Positions 1 through 9,515 of a stretch of 64,000 nt of DNA are shown here, piece by piece. The first letter of the stretch is position 1; the number at the start of each line of letters is the position of its first letter. The position numbers and the translations under genes were made by a program. The stretch comes from an uncultured Clostridia bacterium (GTDB taxonomy: Bacteria > Bacillota > Clostridia > Lachnospirales > CAMZNU01). The notes beneath the pieces are model-generated. The model did not search any database and was not told where the DNA came from. It saw nothing but the letters and a program-made list of their open reading frames with translations. The stretch covers positions 17,334 to 81,333 of the forward strand of contig CAMZNU010000012.1 of NCBI GenBank assembly GCA_947313885.1. Reading direction: 5' to 3'.

Positions 1-105
1 TCATATATAGCATCAACAGTAAGCGATGGTAAAGTAGATGAAAACCTTAAAGAATCAGTGTTAGGATTAACTACAAATTGGACAGATAATGGTAAAATAA
101 AGTAA
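1..105 (+). CDS. C-terminal end of an unidentified protein (partial)
   Basis: An open frame enters from the left edge and ends at a TAA at 103-105, giving 34 residues that finish in NWTDNGKIK. A ribosome site for the next gene follows 20 bases later, so the two may be co-transcribed. I do not recognise the family from this short tail. In E. coli the comparable ynj locus has other genes upstream, but nothing here allows a match. Confidence 0.55.
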   Translation, partial: SYIASTVSDGKVDENLKESVLGLTTNWTDNGKIK

Positions 106-132
106 CATAAAAAATAAATATTTGGAGGAAAT

Positions 133-729
133 ATGTTAGATTCAAAGGCTAGAAAATATGTACAACCAATAATAGAAAAAACAGCTAATATGTTTATTAA
201 GTTAAATATATCGGCAATACAGGTTACATTAATTGCCCTATTTATAGGGATTATCTCTAGCATTATTTTAATGTTAGGTTATGAAATATTAGCGATAATT
301 TTTTTGTGGTTATCAGGATATTTAGATGCAATCGATGGCACTGTAGCTAGAAAAACAAACACACAGTCGGAGTTAGGTGGTTTTTTAGATATAGTTTCAG
401 ATAGAGTAGTGGAAGTTTGCATGCTTATGGCTCTAGTTTATATAACACCTAGTATAGCGATAGAGGTTATATTTGTTTTAGGTGGAATAATTATATCTAT
501 GACAATTTTTTTATTGTCTTCATCTATCATAGACAAAAGAAGTGATAAAATGTTTTATTATCAAACGGGGTTAGCAGAAAGAACAGAAGGCTTTTTAATG
601 ATAACCCTTGGAATAATATTTAAAGGGTATTGCTCTATGATAATGATTATATTTGCAATGATTATATTATTTACAGCAGTGCAAAGATTTAGAGAAGTTG
701 TTAAATATTTAAATTTAGAGGAGAGATAA
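133..729 (+). CDS. CDP-alcohol phosphatidyltransferase family protein, YnjF-like
   Basis: This is an integral membrane enzyme of 198 residues. The family signature is complete: DAIDGTVAR, eight residues, then G-x3-D-x3-D (GGFLDIVSD), roughly residues 65-91. These acidic residues bind the metal and CDP-alcohol. Several hydrophobic helices follow, and the size is normal for the family. The start at 133 has a GGAGG site. The acceptor alcohol cannot be told from sequence. It lies 2 bases before an ABC importer set, as YnjF lies in the E. coli ynj locus. The link between a phospholipid-type synthase and an importer is conserved but functionally unexplained, to my knowledge. Confidence 0.85.
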   Translation: MLDSKARKYVQPIIEKTANMFIKLNISAIQVTLIALFIGIISSIILMLGYEILAIIFLWLSGYLDAIDGTVARKTNTQSELGGFLDIVSDRVVEVCMLMALVYITPSIAIEVIFVLGGIIISMTIFLLSSSIIDKRSDKMFYYQTGLAERTEGFLMITLGIIFKGYCSMIMIIFAMIILFTAVQRFREVVKYLNLEER

Positions 730-731
730 AA

Positions 732-1898
732 ATGAAAAAAATAATTACTGTACTATTAAGTGTTTTACTTCTATCATCTTGTGGTAAAGAAGGAGTAGCA
801 AAAGAAGAAGTAGCAAAAGAAGTTGTAAGATTTTATGGTTGGGGCGGAGATAGTAATGTTAATAACTATCTTGATGACTATATAGCACCATTAGTAAAAG
901 AAAAGCATAATATTGATTTTATTAGAGTTCCTATGAACATAGATGAAATACTACTTAAGCTTACAAATGAAAAAGAAGCTGGAGTAGATAGTGGAGATAT
1001 CGATATTATGTGGATAAATGGTGAAAATTTTTATAATGCTAAAAAAATAGGATTATTATCAGAGCCTTTTACAACTAGCATTGAAAATTACAGCAAAAAT
1101 ATAGATTTAAATGCCGAGTTTGCAAATATGGATTTTAATACGCCAATTGAGGGGTTAGAAGTGCCATGGGGATTAGCGAGACTTGTTTTAATTGGCAATA
1201 CTAATAAAATAGATGAGTTACCAAAAAATAGTATGGAATTATTAGACTTAGTAAAAGAAAATAAAGGTATGATGACGTACCCAGCATTACCAGACTTTAC
1301 AGGTAGTGCATTTGTAAGAATGATAATGAACGATGTGTTAGGTGAGGAAGTCATGGCAAATTTAGGATACGACAAAGAAGAAATAAGAATTAAATTAATG
1401 CCAGCCTTTGATTACCTAAATGAACTAGAAAAATATTTATGGATGAATGGAGAAACTTATCCAAAAGATACAGGAGTAATAAATAAAATGTATAGTGATG
1501 GTCAACTACTATTCACATTGTCATATACGGCATTATTGGCAGATAGAAAAGTTTTAGAAGGTGAGTTTGAAGAAGGTACAAAAGCATTTATTTTTGAAAA
1601 TGGTACATTAGGAAATGCGCACTATTTAGCAAAACCTTTTAATGTATCTAACAGTGAAGGTGCTAATAAAGTAATAAATGAATTAATTAGCTTTGAAGCG
1701 CAAATTAAAAAAATGGATGTAAATGGTTGGGGCGATTTGGCTGTGCTAGATATGGACAAGCTAAATGATGAAGAAAAAGAAATATTTAAAAATACAAGTG
1801 GTTCAGATATTTTAGAATTAGAAACATATTCAGAAGTGGATGCAAAGCAAATAGCGATTATTGAAGAGTTATGGGAGGAAGAAGTATTAAGAAAATAG
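732..1898 (+). CDS. ABC transporter substrate-binding lipoprotein, YnjB-like
   Basis: This is the extracellular solute receptor of the ABC importer encoded next to it. It is a 388-residue protein with a lipoprotein signal: MKKIITVLLSVLL followed by the lipobox LSSC with Cys17. The mature part reads like a family 1 extracellular binding protein, with an early VVRFYGWGGD strand and an IDIMWINGENF segment as in YnjB. The ligand is unknown. The first permease overlaps its 3' end by 28 bases, which indicates translational coupling. The assignment to the YnjB type rests on sequence feel together with the neighbouring YnjF-like gene and permeases. Confidence 0.8.
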   Translation: MKKIITVLLSVLLLSSCGKEGVAKEEVAKEVVRFYGWGGDSNVNNYLDDYIAPLVKEKHNIDFIRVPMNIDEILLKLTNEKEAGVDSGDIDIMWINGENFYNAKKIGLLSEPFTTSIENYSKNIDLNAEFANMDFNTPIEGLEVPWGLARLVLIGNTNKIDELPKNSMELLDLVKENKGMMTYPALPDFTGSAFVRMIMNDVLGEEVMANLGYDKEEIRIKLMPAFDYLNELEKYLWMNGETYPKDTGVINKMYSDGQLLFTLSYTALLADRKVLEGEFEEGTKAFIFENGTLGNAHYLAKPFNVSNSEGANKVINELISFEAQIKKMDVNGWGDLAVLDMDKLNDEEKEIFKNTSGSDILELETYSEVDAKQIAIIEELWEEEVLRK

Positions 1899-2761
1899 AA
1901 AGTAAGTATAGGCCATATATATTATTGATACCATTCATAATATTTATAATTTTAATGTTAGGATCAACTAGCATGATAGAGCAAAGTTTAGGATATAACA
2001 ACCAAGAAGGGATTAGTAGTATAACGTTTAAGTACTATGAAGAAATAATATTTACTAAAGTATTTTTGGAATCTATAGTTTATACGATATATATATCTGT
2101 AGTCCCGACATTAATTTCTTTAATTGTCGGGATATATATGGGTATAGCTGTGCATTTTAACATAAAGAGAAAAAATAGGCTAAATAATATAATACAAATT
2201 CCTATTATAATACCATATACTGTTTATATTTTTTGCATCATATTAATACTTATGCAAACAGGTATTGTTTCAAGAAGTGTAATGAATCTAAATATAATTG
2301 ATACAGCAAATGATTTTCCTTTGCTAATATATGATAAATTTGGGGTAGGCATTATTATGGTGTATGTTTTAAAACAAGTACCATTTGTATATTTTATAAT
2401 AATATCGTCTTTAAGTAATATGGATAGAAAGTATATAGATGTAGCATTAAATTTAGGTAGTAGTAAAATACAAGTTTTGCGAGAAATAGTATTACCGTAT
2501 TTAAGAAATAGTATAATGACAGCTTTCTTTATAGTTTTTGCTTTTAATTTTGGTTCTTTCGAAGCCCCTTTTTTATTGGGAAATCCAAAATATAATACAT
2601 TACCTGTTTTAAGTTATAAATATTTTATAAGTTCGGATATTGATAAACGATCGTATTCAATGGTTATAAATACTATAATGATAATAGCAGTAGTAATTTT
2701 GTTACATATATATATAAAATATAATGAAAGGAAAAATAGGAGGAACTATGAAAAAAGATAA
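1871..2761 (+). CDS. ABC transporter permease, first subunit (YnjC N-half type)
   Basis: This is a membrane channel subunit of about 296 residues. It has an N-terminal helix (YILLIPFIIFIILML) and about five more helices. A typical permease cytoplasmic loop for contact with the ATPase lies near residues 190-210 (DVALNLGSSKIQVLREIVLP, an EAA-type loop). In E. coli the two permease halves are fused in YnjC; here they are separate. The start is unclear. ATG at 1871 has only a weak upstream site, while a strong GGAGGA at 1874-1879 would suit a non-standard ATT at 1886. Either way it overlaps the lipoprotein gene. Confidence 0.85.
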   Translation: MGGRSIKKIESKYRPYILLIPFIIFIILMLGSTSMIEQSLGYNNQEGISSITFKYYEEIIFTKVFLESIVYTIYISVVPTLISLIVGIYMGIAVHFNIKRKNRLNNIIQIPIIIPYTVYIFCIILILMQTGIVSRSVMNLNIIDTANDFPLLIYDKFGVGIIMVYVLKQVPFVYFIIISSLSNMDRKYIDVALNLGSSKIQVLREIVLPYLRNSIMTAFFIVFAFNFGSFEAPFLLGNPKYNTLPVLSYKYFISSDIDKRSYSMVINTIMIIAVVILLHIYIKYNERKNRRNYEKR

Positions 2762-3533
2762 AATAATCACCAAATTTATTATTAGTCTATTTTTCATGAT
2801 TTGTATTTTACCATTAATAATAATTTCATTATTTATGTTTGTAGATAAATGGGTTTATCCAAACATATTTCCAAGTACATATACGTTAAAATATTTATTA
2901 TCAGTTATACAGAGCAAAGAGTTGCCAAAAGCTATGATAACATCTATTATAGTTGCTGTTATGTCAGCTGTAATAAGTGTAATAATATCTTATCCAACAG
3001 GTAAGGCATTAGCACATTACAACTTTAAAGGGAAACACGTTATTAGTATTTTAATACTTATACCGTTAATAGTGTCACCTTTGGTTTTGGTGTCATCTAG
3101 TCATATAAATTTAATAAAATATAATTTACATAGCACGTTATTAGGCGTGAGTTTAATACATACGATATTTATATTGCCGTATACTATAAGAATTTTTAAT
3201 GATAGGTTTGAAGAAATAGGTGTTGAGTATGAACTGCAAGGATATACATTAGGTGGTAATGTAATTAGCACATTTTTTTTAGTGACATTACCGCTATTAA
3301 GAGTAAGTGTAATGTTATCATTTAGTTTAGGCGTTATAATATCATTGGGACAATATCTAACTACTTTAATAATAGGTGGTGGTAGGGTAATGACTATATC
3401 GATTATATTAGTACCATACATACAGTATAGTGAATATCAATTAGCATCGATATATAGTTTTATTTTAATAGCATTAACAATAATAAGCTATACGTTAATA
3501 GCTAAACTGTATAAAAACCACTTGGAATTTTAG
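2748..3533 (+). CDS. ABC transporter permease, second subunit
   Basis: This is the partner permease, 261 residues from the ATG at 2748, which has TAGGAGG seven bases or so upstream. An in-frame TTG or ATG further upstream lacks such a site. About six membrane helices are visible, with an EAA-type loop around IGVEYELQGYTLGGN that docks on the ATPase. It overlaps the first permease by 14 bases and is followed 9 bases later by the ATPase. The two permeases are divergent in sequence, as expected for a heterodimeric importer. Confidence 0.85.
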   Translation: MKKDKIITKFIISLFFMICILPLIIISLFMFVDKWVYPNIFPSTYTLKYLLSVIQSKELPKAMITSIIVAVMSAVISVIISYPTGKALAHYNFKGKHVISILILIPLIVSPLVLVSSSHINLIKYNLHSTLLGVSLIHTIFILPYTIRIFNDRFEEIGVEYELQGYTLGGNVISTFFLVTLPLLRVSVMLSFSLGVIISLGQYLTTLIIGGGRVMTISIILVPYIQYSEYQLASIYSFILIALTIISYTLIAKLYKNHLEF

Positions 3534-3542
3534 GAGGCTAAA

Positions 3543-4547
3543 GTGTCAGAAGTAAAAATAATTAATTTAACAAAATCAATAGAAGGAAAATATATATTAA
3601 GTAATGTATCTATAGAATTAGAAGAGGGCGAATTTTTATCATTGCTAGGTCCATCAGGATGTGGCAAAACAACGTTATTGAATGCGATAGCTGGTATAGT
3701 TGCTATTGATAGTGGTGAGATATTTTTCGGAAATATTGATGTAACAAACACGCCAACAAACAAAAGAAAAGCAACAATAGTATTCCAAGACTATGCATTA
3801 TTTCCACATATGACAGTGTATGATAATATAGCATTTGGTTTAAAAATGAAAAAGCTAAGTAAAGAAATCATAAAAAAAGAAGTTATGGAGTTATTAGAAG
3901 TAATAGAATTAAGTGATAAGATCAATAATTATCCAAAAGAATTGTCAGGCGGGCAAAAGCAAAGAGTGGCAATAGCAAGAGCAATAGCTATAAAACCTAT
4001 GGTTCTTTTATTAGACGAACCATTTTCAGGATTAGATAATAGTTTAAAAAACACTATGCATAAATTTATAATGAATATAACTAAAAAGTATTCAATAACT
4101 ACAATAATGGTAACTCATGACAAGAATGAAGCTTTTAAGATGTCTAATAAAATAGCTATAATGTTAAATGGCGAAATAAAACAAATAGATTATAGTAAAG
4201 ATATTTATAAAAATATTAGCGATATAAAGGTTGTTGAATTTTTAGAGGAATTCAATATAATAAAGGGTAAAATAATAAATAATAATCTTGTTACGCAAAT
4301 AGGGAGTTTTGAAATTAAAGAAAAACAAAATAAATATTTAGTTTTTAAATATGATCAAGTGCATATAAAATATAGTAAAGATAAAAATGAAATGGTCGCA
4401 GAAATAATAGAAAAATACTATATGGGTAACTACACAACATACATTTTGATGTATAACATGGAACGAATACAAATAAATATTGCAGATGATAAATTTGATG
4501 TAGGAGATAAAGTAAACATAGAAATTAAAGACTATAAAATAATTTAA
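3543..4547 (+). CDS. ABC transporter ATP-binding protein, YnjD/PotA type
   Basis: This is the ATPase that powers the importer encoded upstream. It has Walker A (GPSGCGKTT, near residue 37), the Q-loop (VFQDYALFP), the signature LSGGQKQR, Walker B (VLLLDEPF) and the switch His (VTHD). A C-terminal extension of about 100 residues looks like a TOBE-type regulatory domain, as in spermidine and iron importers. The start is GTG at 3543 with AGGAGG just upstream. A strong hairpin with a T run follows and closes the operon. Confidence 0.9.
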   Translation: MSEVKIINLTKSIEGKYILSNVSIELEEGEFLSLLGPSGCGKTTLLNAIAGIVAIDSGEIFFGNIDVTNTPTNKRKATIVFQDYALFPHMTVYDNIAFGLKMKKLSKEIIKKEVMELLEVIELSDKINNYPKELSGGQKQRVAIARAIAIKPMVLLLDEPFSGLDNSLKNTMHKFIMNITKKYSITTIMVTHDKNEAFKMSNKIAIMLNGEIKQIDYSKDIYKNISDIKVVEFLEEFNIIKGKIINNNLVTQIGSFEIKEKQNKYLVFKYDQVHIKYSKDKNEMVAEIIEKYYMGNYTTYILMYNMERIQINIADDKFDVGDKVNIEIKDYKII

Positions 4548-4580
4548 AAATAAGAGTTGATTACAACTCTTATTTTTTTT
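4546..4580 (+). terminator. Rho-independent terminator after the ynj-type operon
   Basis: The inverted repeat AATAAGAGTTG / CAACTCTTATT has a four-base loop and is followed by a run of eight T. It sits directly after the ATPase stop codon. Confidence 0.9.
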
Positions 4581-4648
4581 GTGAAAAAATGACATTAAAC
4601 AAGCAAAGAAATAATAAAATAATAATATATAAGCATGGAGGTAACATT

Positions 4649-5590
4649 ATGGAAAAGAAAAAATTGAAATGTAAAGTTATAAACTTATCATCACCGTTAA
4701 AAGGGAATAAGGAGGAGAATGAAGAAGATGTGTTAAAACATATAAAATGTATGAATAAGCACGGATTTGAAGTAGAGGGAAATGATAATTTATATTTAGA
4801 AGGTGAATACGAAGGGCGAGACTCTAAGGAAAAAGCTATGGAATTAAAAAAAGCACTAACAGATAAAGACGTAGATTTAATAATGAGTTTAAGGGGAGGG
4901 TATTCAACGATAAAGGTATTAGAACATTTAAATATAGCTACAATAAAAGAACATTATAAACCGATAGTTGGTTTTAGTGATTTAACGCCATTGTTAAATT
5001 ATATTTCAAAAAAAACAGGGCTAGTAACATTTCATGGTCCGATGCTAACAACAGCAAAAGAGGATGATGATGTGAACTTTAAACATCTATATAAATTATT
5101 GACATTAAGAACAACGAAAGGATACGAGTATGACTCAGAAGACTGTATAACGTTAAAACGTGGAATAGCTTCTGGGAAGTTGTACGGAGGGAATTTAAGC
5201 ATGTTATGTTCTATGATAGGAACGGGTTATGAAATACCATTAAGAAATACCATATTATTTATAGAAGATGTAAATGAGCCAAATTACAAGATAGATAAAA
5301 TGTTAACGCAGTTAAAAATGGCAGGATATTTCGATAAAGCGAAAGGTGTAATATTTGGAAATTTTAAAAATTGCGGTGAGAATACAAAAGATAACCCAAA
5401 AGGTGTTTTAAGTATAATAGAAAAGATAATTGAAAATACAAGAATACCTGTTTTATATAATTTTAATTGTGGTCATGAAAAAGAAATGCTAACACTACCA
5501 ATAGGTGCAGAAGTGGAGATTATAAATGGAACAGTAATAATTTTAGAAAATTTAAATAGAAAAAAGAGAAGGGTAAAAAGTAAGGAGTAA
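4649..5590 (+). CDS. S66 family LD-carboxypeptidase
   Basis: This is a serine peptidase of 313 residues. The family usually removes the terminal D-amino acid from murein tetrapeptides in the cytoplasm. The nucleophile Ser110 sits in VGFSDLT, Glu206 in LFIEDVNEP and His276 in NCGHE, which is the family's Ser-Glu-His triad. I chose ATG 4649, which follows a GGAGGT site; an upstream ATG at 4589 would add 20 basic residues with no site. It opens a run of peptidases ending at the aminotransferase. No signal peptide is visible. A microcin-immunity role (MccF-like) is a possible alternative within S66. Confidence 0.85.
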   Translation: MEKKKLKCKVINLSSPLKGNKEENEEDVLKHIKCMNKHGFEVEGNDNLYLEGEYEGRDSKEKAMELKKALTDKDVDLIMSLRGGYSTIKVLEHLNIATIKEHYKPIVGFSDLTPLLNYISKKTGLVTFHGPMLTTAKEDDDVNFKHLYKLLTLRTTKGYEYDSEDCITLKRGIASGKLYGGNLSMLCSMIGTGYEIPLRNTILFIEDVNEPNYKIDKMLTQLKMAGYFDKAKGVIFGNFKNCGENTKDNPKGVLSIIEKIIENTRIPVLYNFNCGHEKEMLTLPIGAEVEIINGTVIILENLNRKKRRVKSKE

Positions 5591-5596
5591 TGAAAA

Positions 5597-6715
5597 ATGT
5601 ACATGGTGAAAATAAGAAGACATTTGCACAAACATCCTGAATTATCTAGAAATGAATTCGAAACACAAAAATATATAATGGAACAATTAGATAAACTAGG
5701 GATAAGAAATTATAAAATTGCCACTACAGGTGTTATAGGTGAAATTGGAAGCGGTAGTAAATGTATAGGGTTTAGAGCGGACATGGATGGATTGCCGATA
5801 GAAGAAGTAAGCGATAAAAAGTATAAATCAAAAAATATAGGTGTATCTCATAGTTGTGGGCATGATGTTCATATGGCGGCATTGTTAGGATTAGCAAAAA
5901 GAATAAAAGAAAAAGAAACAAAATTAAAGTGCTGTGTAAGATTCATATTCCAACCCGATGAAGAAGATGAGGGCGGTGCAAAAAGAATAATAAAAGAAGG
6001 TGGAATTAAATATGTAACGTATTTATTTGGAGGGCATGTAAATCCAACATTGGAAGTAGGTACTATATGTTATAAACATATGGAAATGAATGGTAGCTCG
6101 GATATGATAAAAATAGAAGTCAATGGGTTATCATCACATGGGGCATATCCAGAAGATGGTAAGGATAGCATAGTAATAATGAGTTCATTGATAATGATTA
6201 TACAAACGATAGTATCTAGGAATATTTCACCACTAGATAGTGGGGTTATAACATTTGGAACTATATGTGGAGGAGAAGTATACAATCAGGTAAGTAACAG
6301 TGTGGTAGTAACAGGAACTATTAGAAGTTTGAGTGAAAAAATTAGAAAAAAAATAGTTAAAAGAATAATTGAAATATGCGATGGAATAGAGAAGACATAT
6401 AATGTAGAAGTTAATTGTGAAATAAAAAAAGGATATGACAGTTTAGTAAATAGTAATATATCATACGATATTGAAAATATGTTAAGAAGAAAATATGATA
6501 GTAAAAAAATATTATATAAGGAATATCCAAGTTTAGGAGTGGAAGATTTTTCATATTATTGCAAAAAAACAGATTGCTTTTTTGTACAATTTGGGTGTAA
6601 AATAGAGAGAGAACCTAAATTTCTACATAACAATAGTTTTGATGTTAATGAAAATGTTTTAGAAGAAATGGTAAATTACTATATGAATTGTTTAGAAACT
6701 TTTGGAGGTATATAA
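5597..6715 (+). CDS. M20D family amidohydrolase (N-acyl amino acid or hippurate hydrolase type)
   Basis: This is a dinuclear metal hydrolase of 372 residues that removes acyl groups from amino acids or opens small peptides. Metal ligands are visible as Cys87 and His89 in SHSCGHDVH, Glu122/Glu123 in QPDEEDEGG and His147 in GGHVNP. The lid domain motif GLSSHGAYPE follows. The exact substrate cannot be read. It lies 6 bases after the LD-carboxypeptidase and 1 base before the dipeptidase start, so these form one transcript. N-acetyl-diaminopimelate deacetylase is a possible alternative in the same family. Confidence 0.85.
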   Translation: MYMVKIRRHLHKHPELSRNEFETQKYIMEQLDKLGIRNYKIATTGVIGEIGSGSKCIGFRADMDGLPIEEVSDKKYKSKNIGVSHSCGHDVHMAALLGLAKRIKEKETKLKCCVRFIFQPDEEDEGGAKRIIKEGGIKYVTYLFGGHVNPTLEVGTICYKHMEMNGSSDMIKIEVNGLSSHGAYPEDGKDSIVIMSSLIMIIQTIVSRNISPLDSGVITFGTICGGEVYNQVSNSVVVTGTIRSLSEKIRKKIVKRIIEICDGIEKTYNVEVNCEIKKGYDSLVNSNISYDIENMLRRKYDSKKILYKEYPSLGVEDFSYYCKKTDCFFVQFGCKIEREPKFLHNNSFDVNENVLEEMVNYYMNCLETFGGI

Positions 6716-6716
6716 A

Positions 6717-7667
6717 TTGATTATAGATTTGCATAGTGATATGTTTAGTCACATAACTGAAAACCAACAAAAAAAAATTAATAATACCTTTGAAAAATAT
6801 CACTTAGAAAATTTTAAAAAGGGGGACGTCATATTTTCTTTTTTTAATATGTGGATCAATGGTAAAGAAAATGCAGAAGAAAAATTTAAAGAAATGCTAA
6901 GATGTTCATCAGAAGAAATGAATAATAATAAAAATGTGTTAAATAAAATAACTTCCAAAAATCAAATTAATCAAATTAACGATCAAAAAATAAATTATTT
7001 AATAAGTTTAGAGGGAATCGACTATGTAAAAAATTATAAGGATATATACTGGTTATATGATTATGGAGTACGTTCTATAATATTGACATGGAACTATACC
7101 AATAGTTTATGTGGTGCACAAAAAGAAAACCCTAAAAAAGGATTAACAAAAGAAGGTGTCAAAGTAATACAATTGATGGAGCAATTAGGAATTATAATTG
7201 ACATATCTCACGTTAGTGATGCAGGTGTAGATGATATATTTAAAGCAACAGAAGGTGTAATAATAGCGAGTCATTCAAATGTACGTAATATATGTAAAAA
7301 CCCAAGAAACTTAACAGATGAGCAAATAAAAAAGATAGCAATGCGAGGAGGGGTAATAGGAGTAACAGCGTACCCAGATTTTATATCAAATAATAAAAAA
7401 GAGCATACAGTGGAAAAATTAGTAGAGCATATAGAATACATTGTAAATTTAATAGGAGAAGAATATGTAGCTGTAGGTTTTGATTTTATTGATTACTTAA
7501 CGACAGGAAGTAGTATAGATGAAATAGTATATTTAAATAATTTAAGAAATCATAGCCAAATTAATAATTTAACGAAAGCCTTAGAAAGTAGAGGGTTTAG
7601 TAAAAAGACTATTGAAAAGATATATTATGCAAATATAATTAGAGTATTAAATGAAGTTTTAAAATAG
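6717..7667 (+). CDS. M19 membrane dipeptidase family protein
   Basis: This is a zinc dipeptidase of the renal dipeptidase family, 316 residues. Such enzymes accept dipeptides with a D-residue at the C-terminus. The metal-binding pieces are present: DLHSD at the N-terminus, SLEGID, DISHVSD and ASHSN. I chose TTG 6717 because GGAGG at 6704-6708 is 8 bases upstream and the gene then starts right at the IIDLHSD strand. An earlier TTG at 6702 overlaps that ribosome site. No secretion signal is seen despite the family name. Its place beside the LD-carboxypeptidase suggests turnover of wall peptides. Confidence 0.87.
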   Translation: MIIDLHSDMFSHITENQQKKINNTFEKYHLENFKKGDVIFSFFNMWINGKENAEEKFKEMLRCSSEEMNNNKNVLNKITSKNQINQINDQKINYLISLEGIDYVKNYKDIYWLYDYGVRSIILTWNYTNSLCGAQKENPKKGLTKEGVKVIQLMEQLGIIIDISHVSDAGVDDIFKATEGVIIASHSNVRNICKNPRNLTDEQIKKIAMRGGVIGVTAYPDFISNNKKEHTVEKLVEHIEYIVNLIGEEYVAVGFDFIDYLTTGSSIDEIVYLNNLRNHSQINNLTKALESRGFSKKTIEKIYYANIIRVLNEVLK

Positions 7668-7676
7668 AGGAGTATT

Positions 7677-9515
7677 ATGAGAAAATACAAAGGAAAAGAA
7701 ATAGATTTAATGGCACCTAGTGGTAATTTAGAATCATTTAAAAAAATAGTAGAATCTAAATGTGACTCTATTTTTATAGGTGGGAAAACACTTAATATGC
7801 GACTAATAAGAAAGGGGTATAATTTTTCTAATGATGATTTAATTGAAGCGATAAATTTAGCCCATAGTAGAAATAAAAAAGTGTATATAACATTAAATAT
7901 ATTAATAAACGAGATGGAACTAAAAGAAGCAGAAGAGTATTTAATTTTTTTAGAATCTATAAATGTAGATGCAATAATAGTACAAGATTTAGGCATATTA
8001 GAAATTATAAAAAATCTTGGATTAAATTTAAAAGTACATAGTTCTGTACAGATGAATTCCCATGATGTAGAAACTATTAAGTTTCTAAAAAATGCTGGAA
8101 TCAAAAAGATCGTCTTAAGTCGAGAATCTACTATAGAAGAGATAGAATATTTTTACAAAGAAACAAAAATGAGTTTTGAATATTTTTGCTATGGCGACAT
8201 GTGTGTTGCTAAAGATGCACAATGTAGTGTAAGTTCTTTTATTTTAGGAAATAATTCTGGTAGAGGTCGATGTTTTAAAATGTGTAGATGGAATTTTAAT
8301 ATTTCATATAATGGAAAAGAGTATAACAATAACCGCCCCTTATCTGTAAAAGATTTATCATTGTATGAGTACATAGATGAATTACATAATGCAGGAATTG
8401 AAACTTTTAAAATAGAAGGAAGAATGCGAGATGCGGACTTTATAGTACCTATTATAAATAGTTTTGGAAATGCTATAGATGAGTTAATCGAAACGGGAAA
8501 ATATAATAAAGATGATGAGCATATTTATAATACTAGAATTAGAGATTTAGCGACAGGTTTTATAAAAGGTAATCCTAAATTAGAATACATTAATAAAAAA
8601 AATGAAGATGAAATAAAAGTTTTTAGTAAATCGACAGATGTAGTAGAAATAAATAATGATATAATAAACGAAATAAATAAAAAAATAAACAAAGGTATAA
8701 AAAGTAATAAGAAAAAAATATCTGTGTATGTAAAAGATGTAGAAAGTGCAATTTATTGTATAGATAAAGGTGTAGATAGGGTTTATTTATCTGTGGAGTT
8801 TGAAGATATTGAAAATACAAATTTTATGTATATAGACAAAAAAAGTTGCGACCTATATATTGCAACACCAAGAACAATGAACGATGAAAGATATAAGTAT
8901 ATTGCTAGACTATTAGAAACAGGGAAATTTGATGGAGTATTATATAGTACATTTGGGTGTATTGAATATTTTAAAGGATATAATTTAATAACAGATACAA
9001 ACTTGCTTATGTACAATAGTAAAGCTATAAAATATTGTAATGATCTAGGTGTGCAAGAATCGGCTGTATCTTTTGAATTACAACAAAATGAATTTATAGA
9101 ACTTTTAAAAAATTGCAAAAATGATATGGAAATAGTGGTACATGGTATAATGCCACTACTATATACGTATCAAGATCTGTATGAGAATGTAGAAGATAAA
9201 AATATGGAAAATAAAATACTTCAATTAAAGAGTGATAATATTAATTTTGACGTTATTAAAGATAGGTTTAATATGAATCATATACTATCACCTAAAGAAT
9301 TGTATTTAGCGCCACTAGTAAAAAATATTACAAAATATGATAATGTAAAAACTTTAAGAATAGACGGTAGGTTTTATAAAAAGGAAGAGTTAGGTGAAAT
9401 AATAGAACTGTATAAAAATATCAATGAAAATAAAAAGGATGGAAGTACTTACAAAAGTAAAAGAAGCGGTTTAACTATAGGTGCTTTAAATTTTGGTGAT
9501 GATGATGAAAAATAA
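7677..9515 (+). CDS. U32 family peptidase-like protein
   Basis: This is a 612-residue member of the U32 family. Members include collagenase-like proteases and RNA-hydroxylation proteins such as RlhA, so the activity is not certain. The N-terminal barrel begins IDLMAPSGNLESF. The cysteine cluster CYGDMC...QCS...RGRCFKMC, at about residues 165-202, is the family hallmark and probably binds an Fe-S cluster. The C-terminal 300 residues form the second domain typical of long members. It lies 9 bases after the dipeptidase. The next gene's start lies within its last codons. Confidence 0.85.
   Translation: MRKYKGKEIDLMAPSGNLESFKKIVESKCDSIFIGGKTLNMRLIRKGYNFSNDDLIEAINLAHSRNKKVYITLNILINEMELKEAEEYLIFLESINVDAIIVQDLGILEIIKNLGLNLKVHSSVQMNSHDVETIKFLKNAGIKKIVLSRESTIEEIEYFYKETKMSFEYFCYGDMCVAKDAQCSVSSFILGNNSGRGRCFKMCRWNFNISYNGKEYNNNRPLSVKDLSLYEYIDELHNAGIETFKIEGRMRDADFIVPIINSFGNAIDELIETGKYNKDDEHIYNTRIRDLATGFIKGNPKLEYINKKNEDEIKVFSKSTDVVEINNDIINEINKKINKGIKSNKKKISVYVKDVESAIYCIDKGVDRVYLSVEFEDIENTNFMYIDKKSCDLYIATPRTMNDERYKYIARLLETGKFDGVLYSTFGCIEYFKGYNLITDTNLLMYNSKAIKYCNDLGVQESAVSFELQQNEFIELLKNCKNDMEIVVHGIMPLLYTYQDLYENVEDKNMENKILQLKSDNINFDVIKDRFNMNHILSPKELYLAPLVKNITKYDNVKTLRIDGRFYKKEELGEIIELYKNINENKKDGSTYKSKRSGLTIGALNFGDDDEK

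Noticed and set aside
7625..8104. A 159-codon minus-strand open frame over the U32 gene
   Set aside because: It overlaps the M19 and U32 genes in antisense and has biased composition with no start signal.
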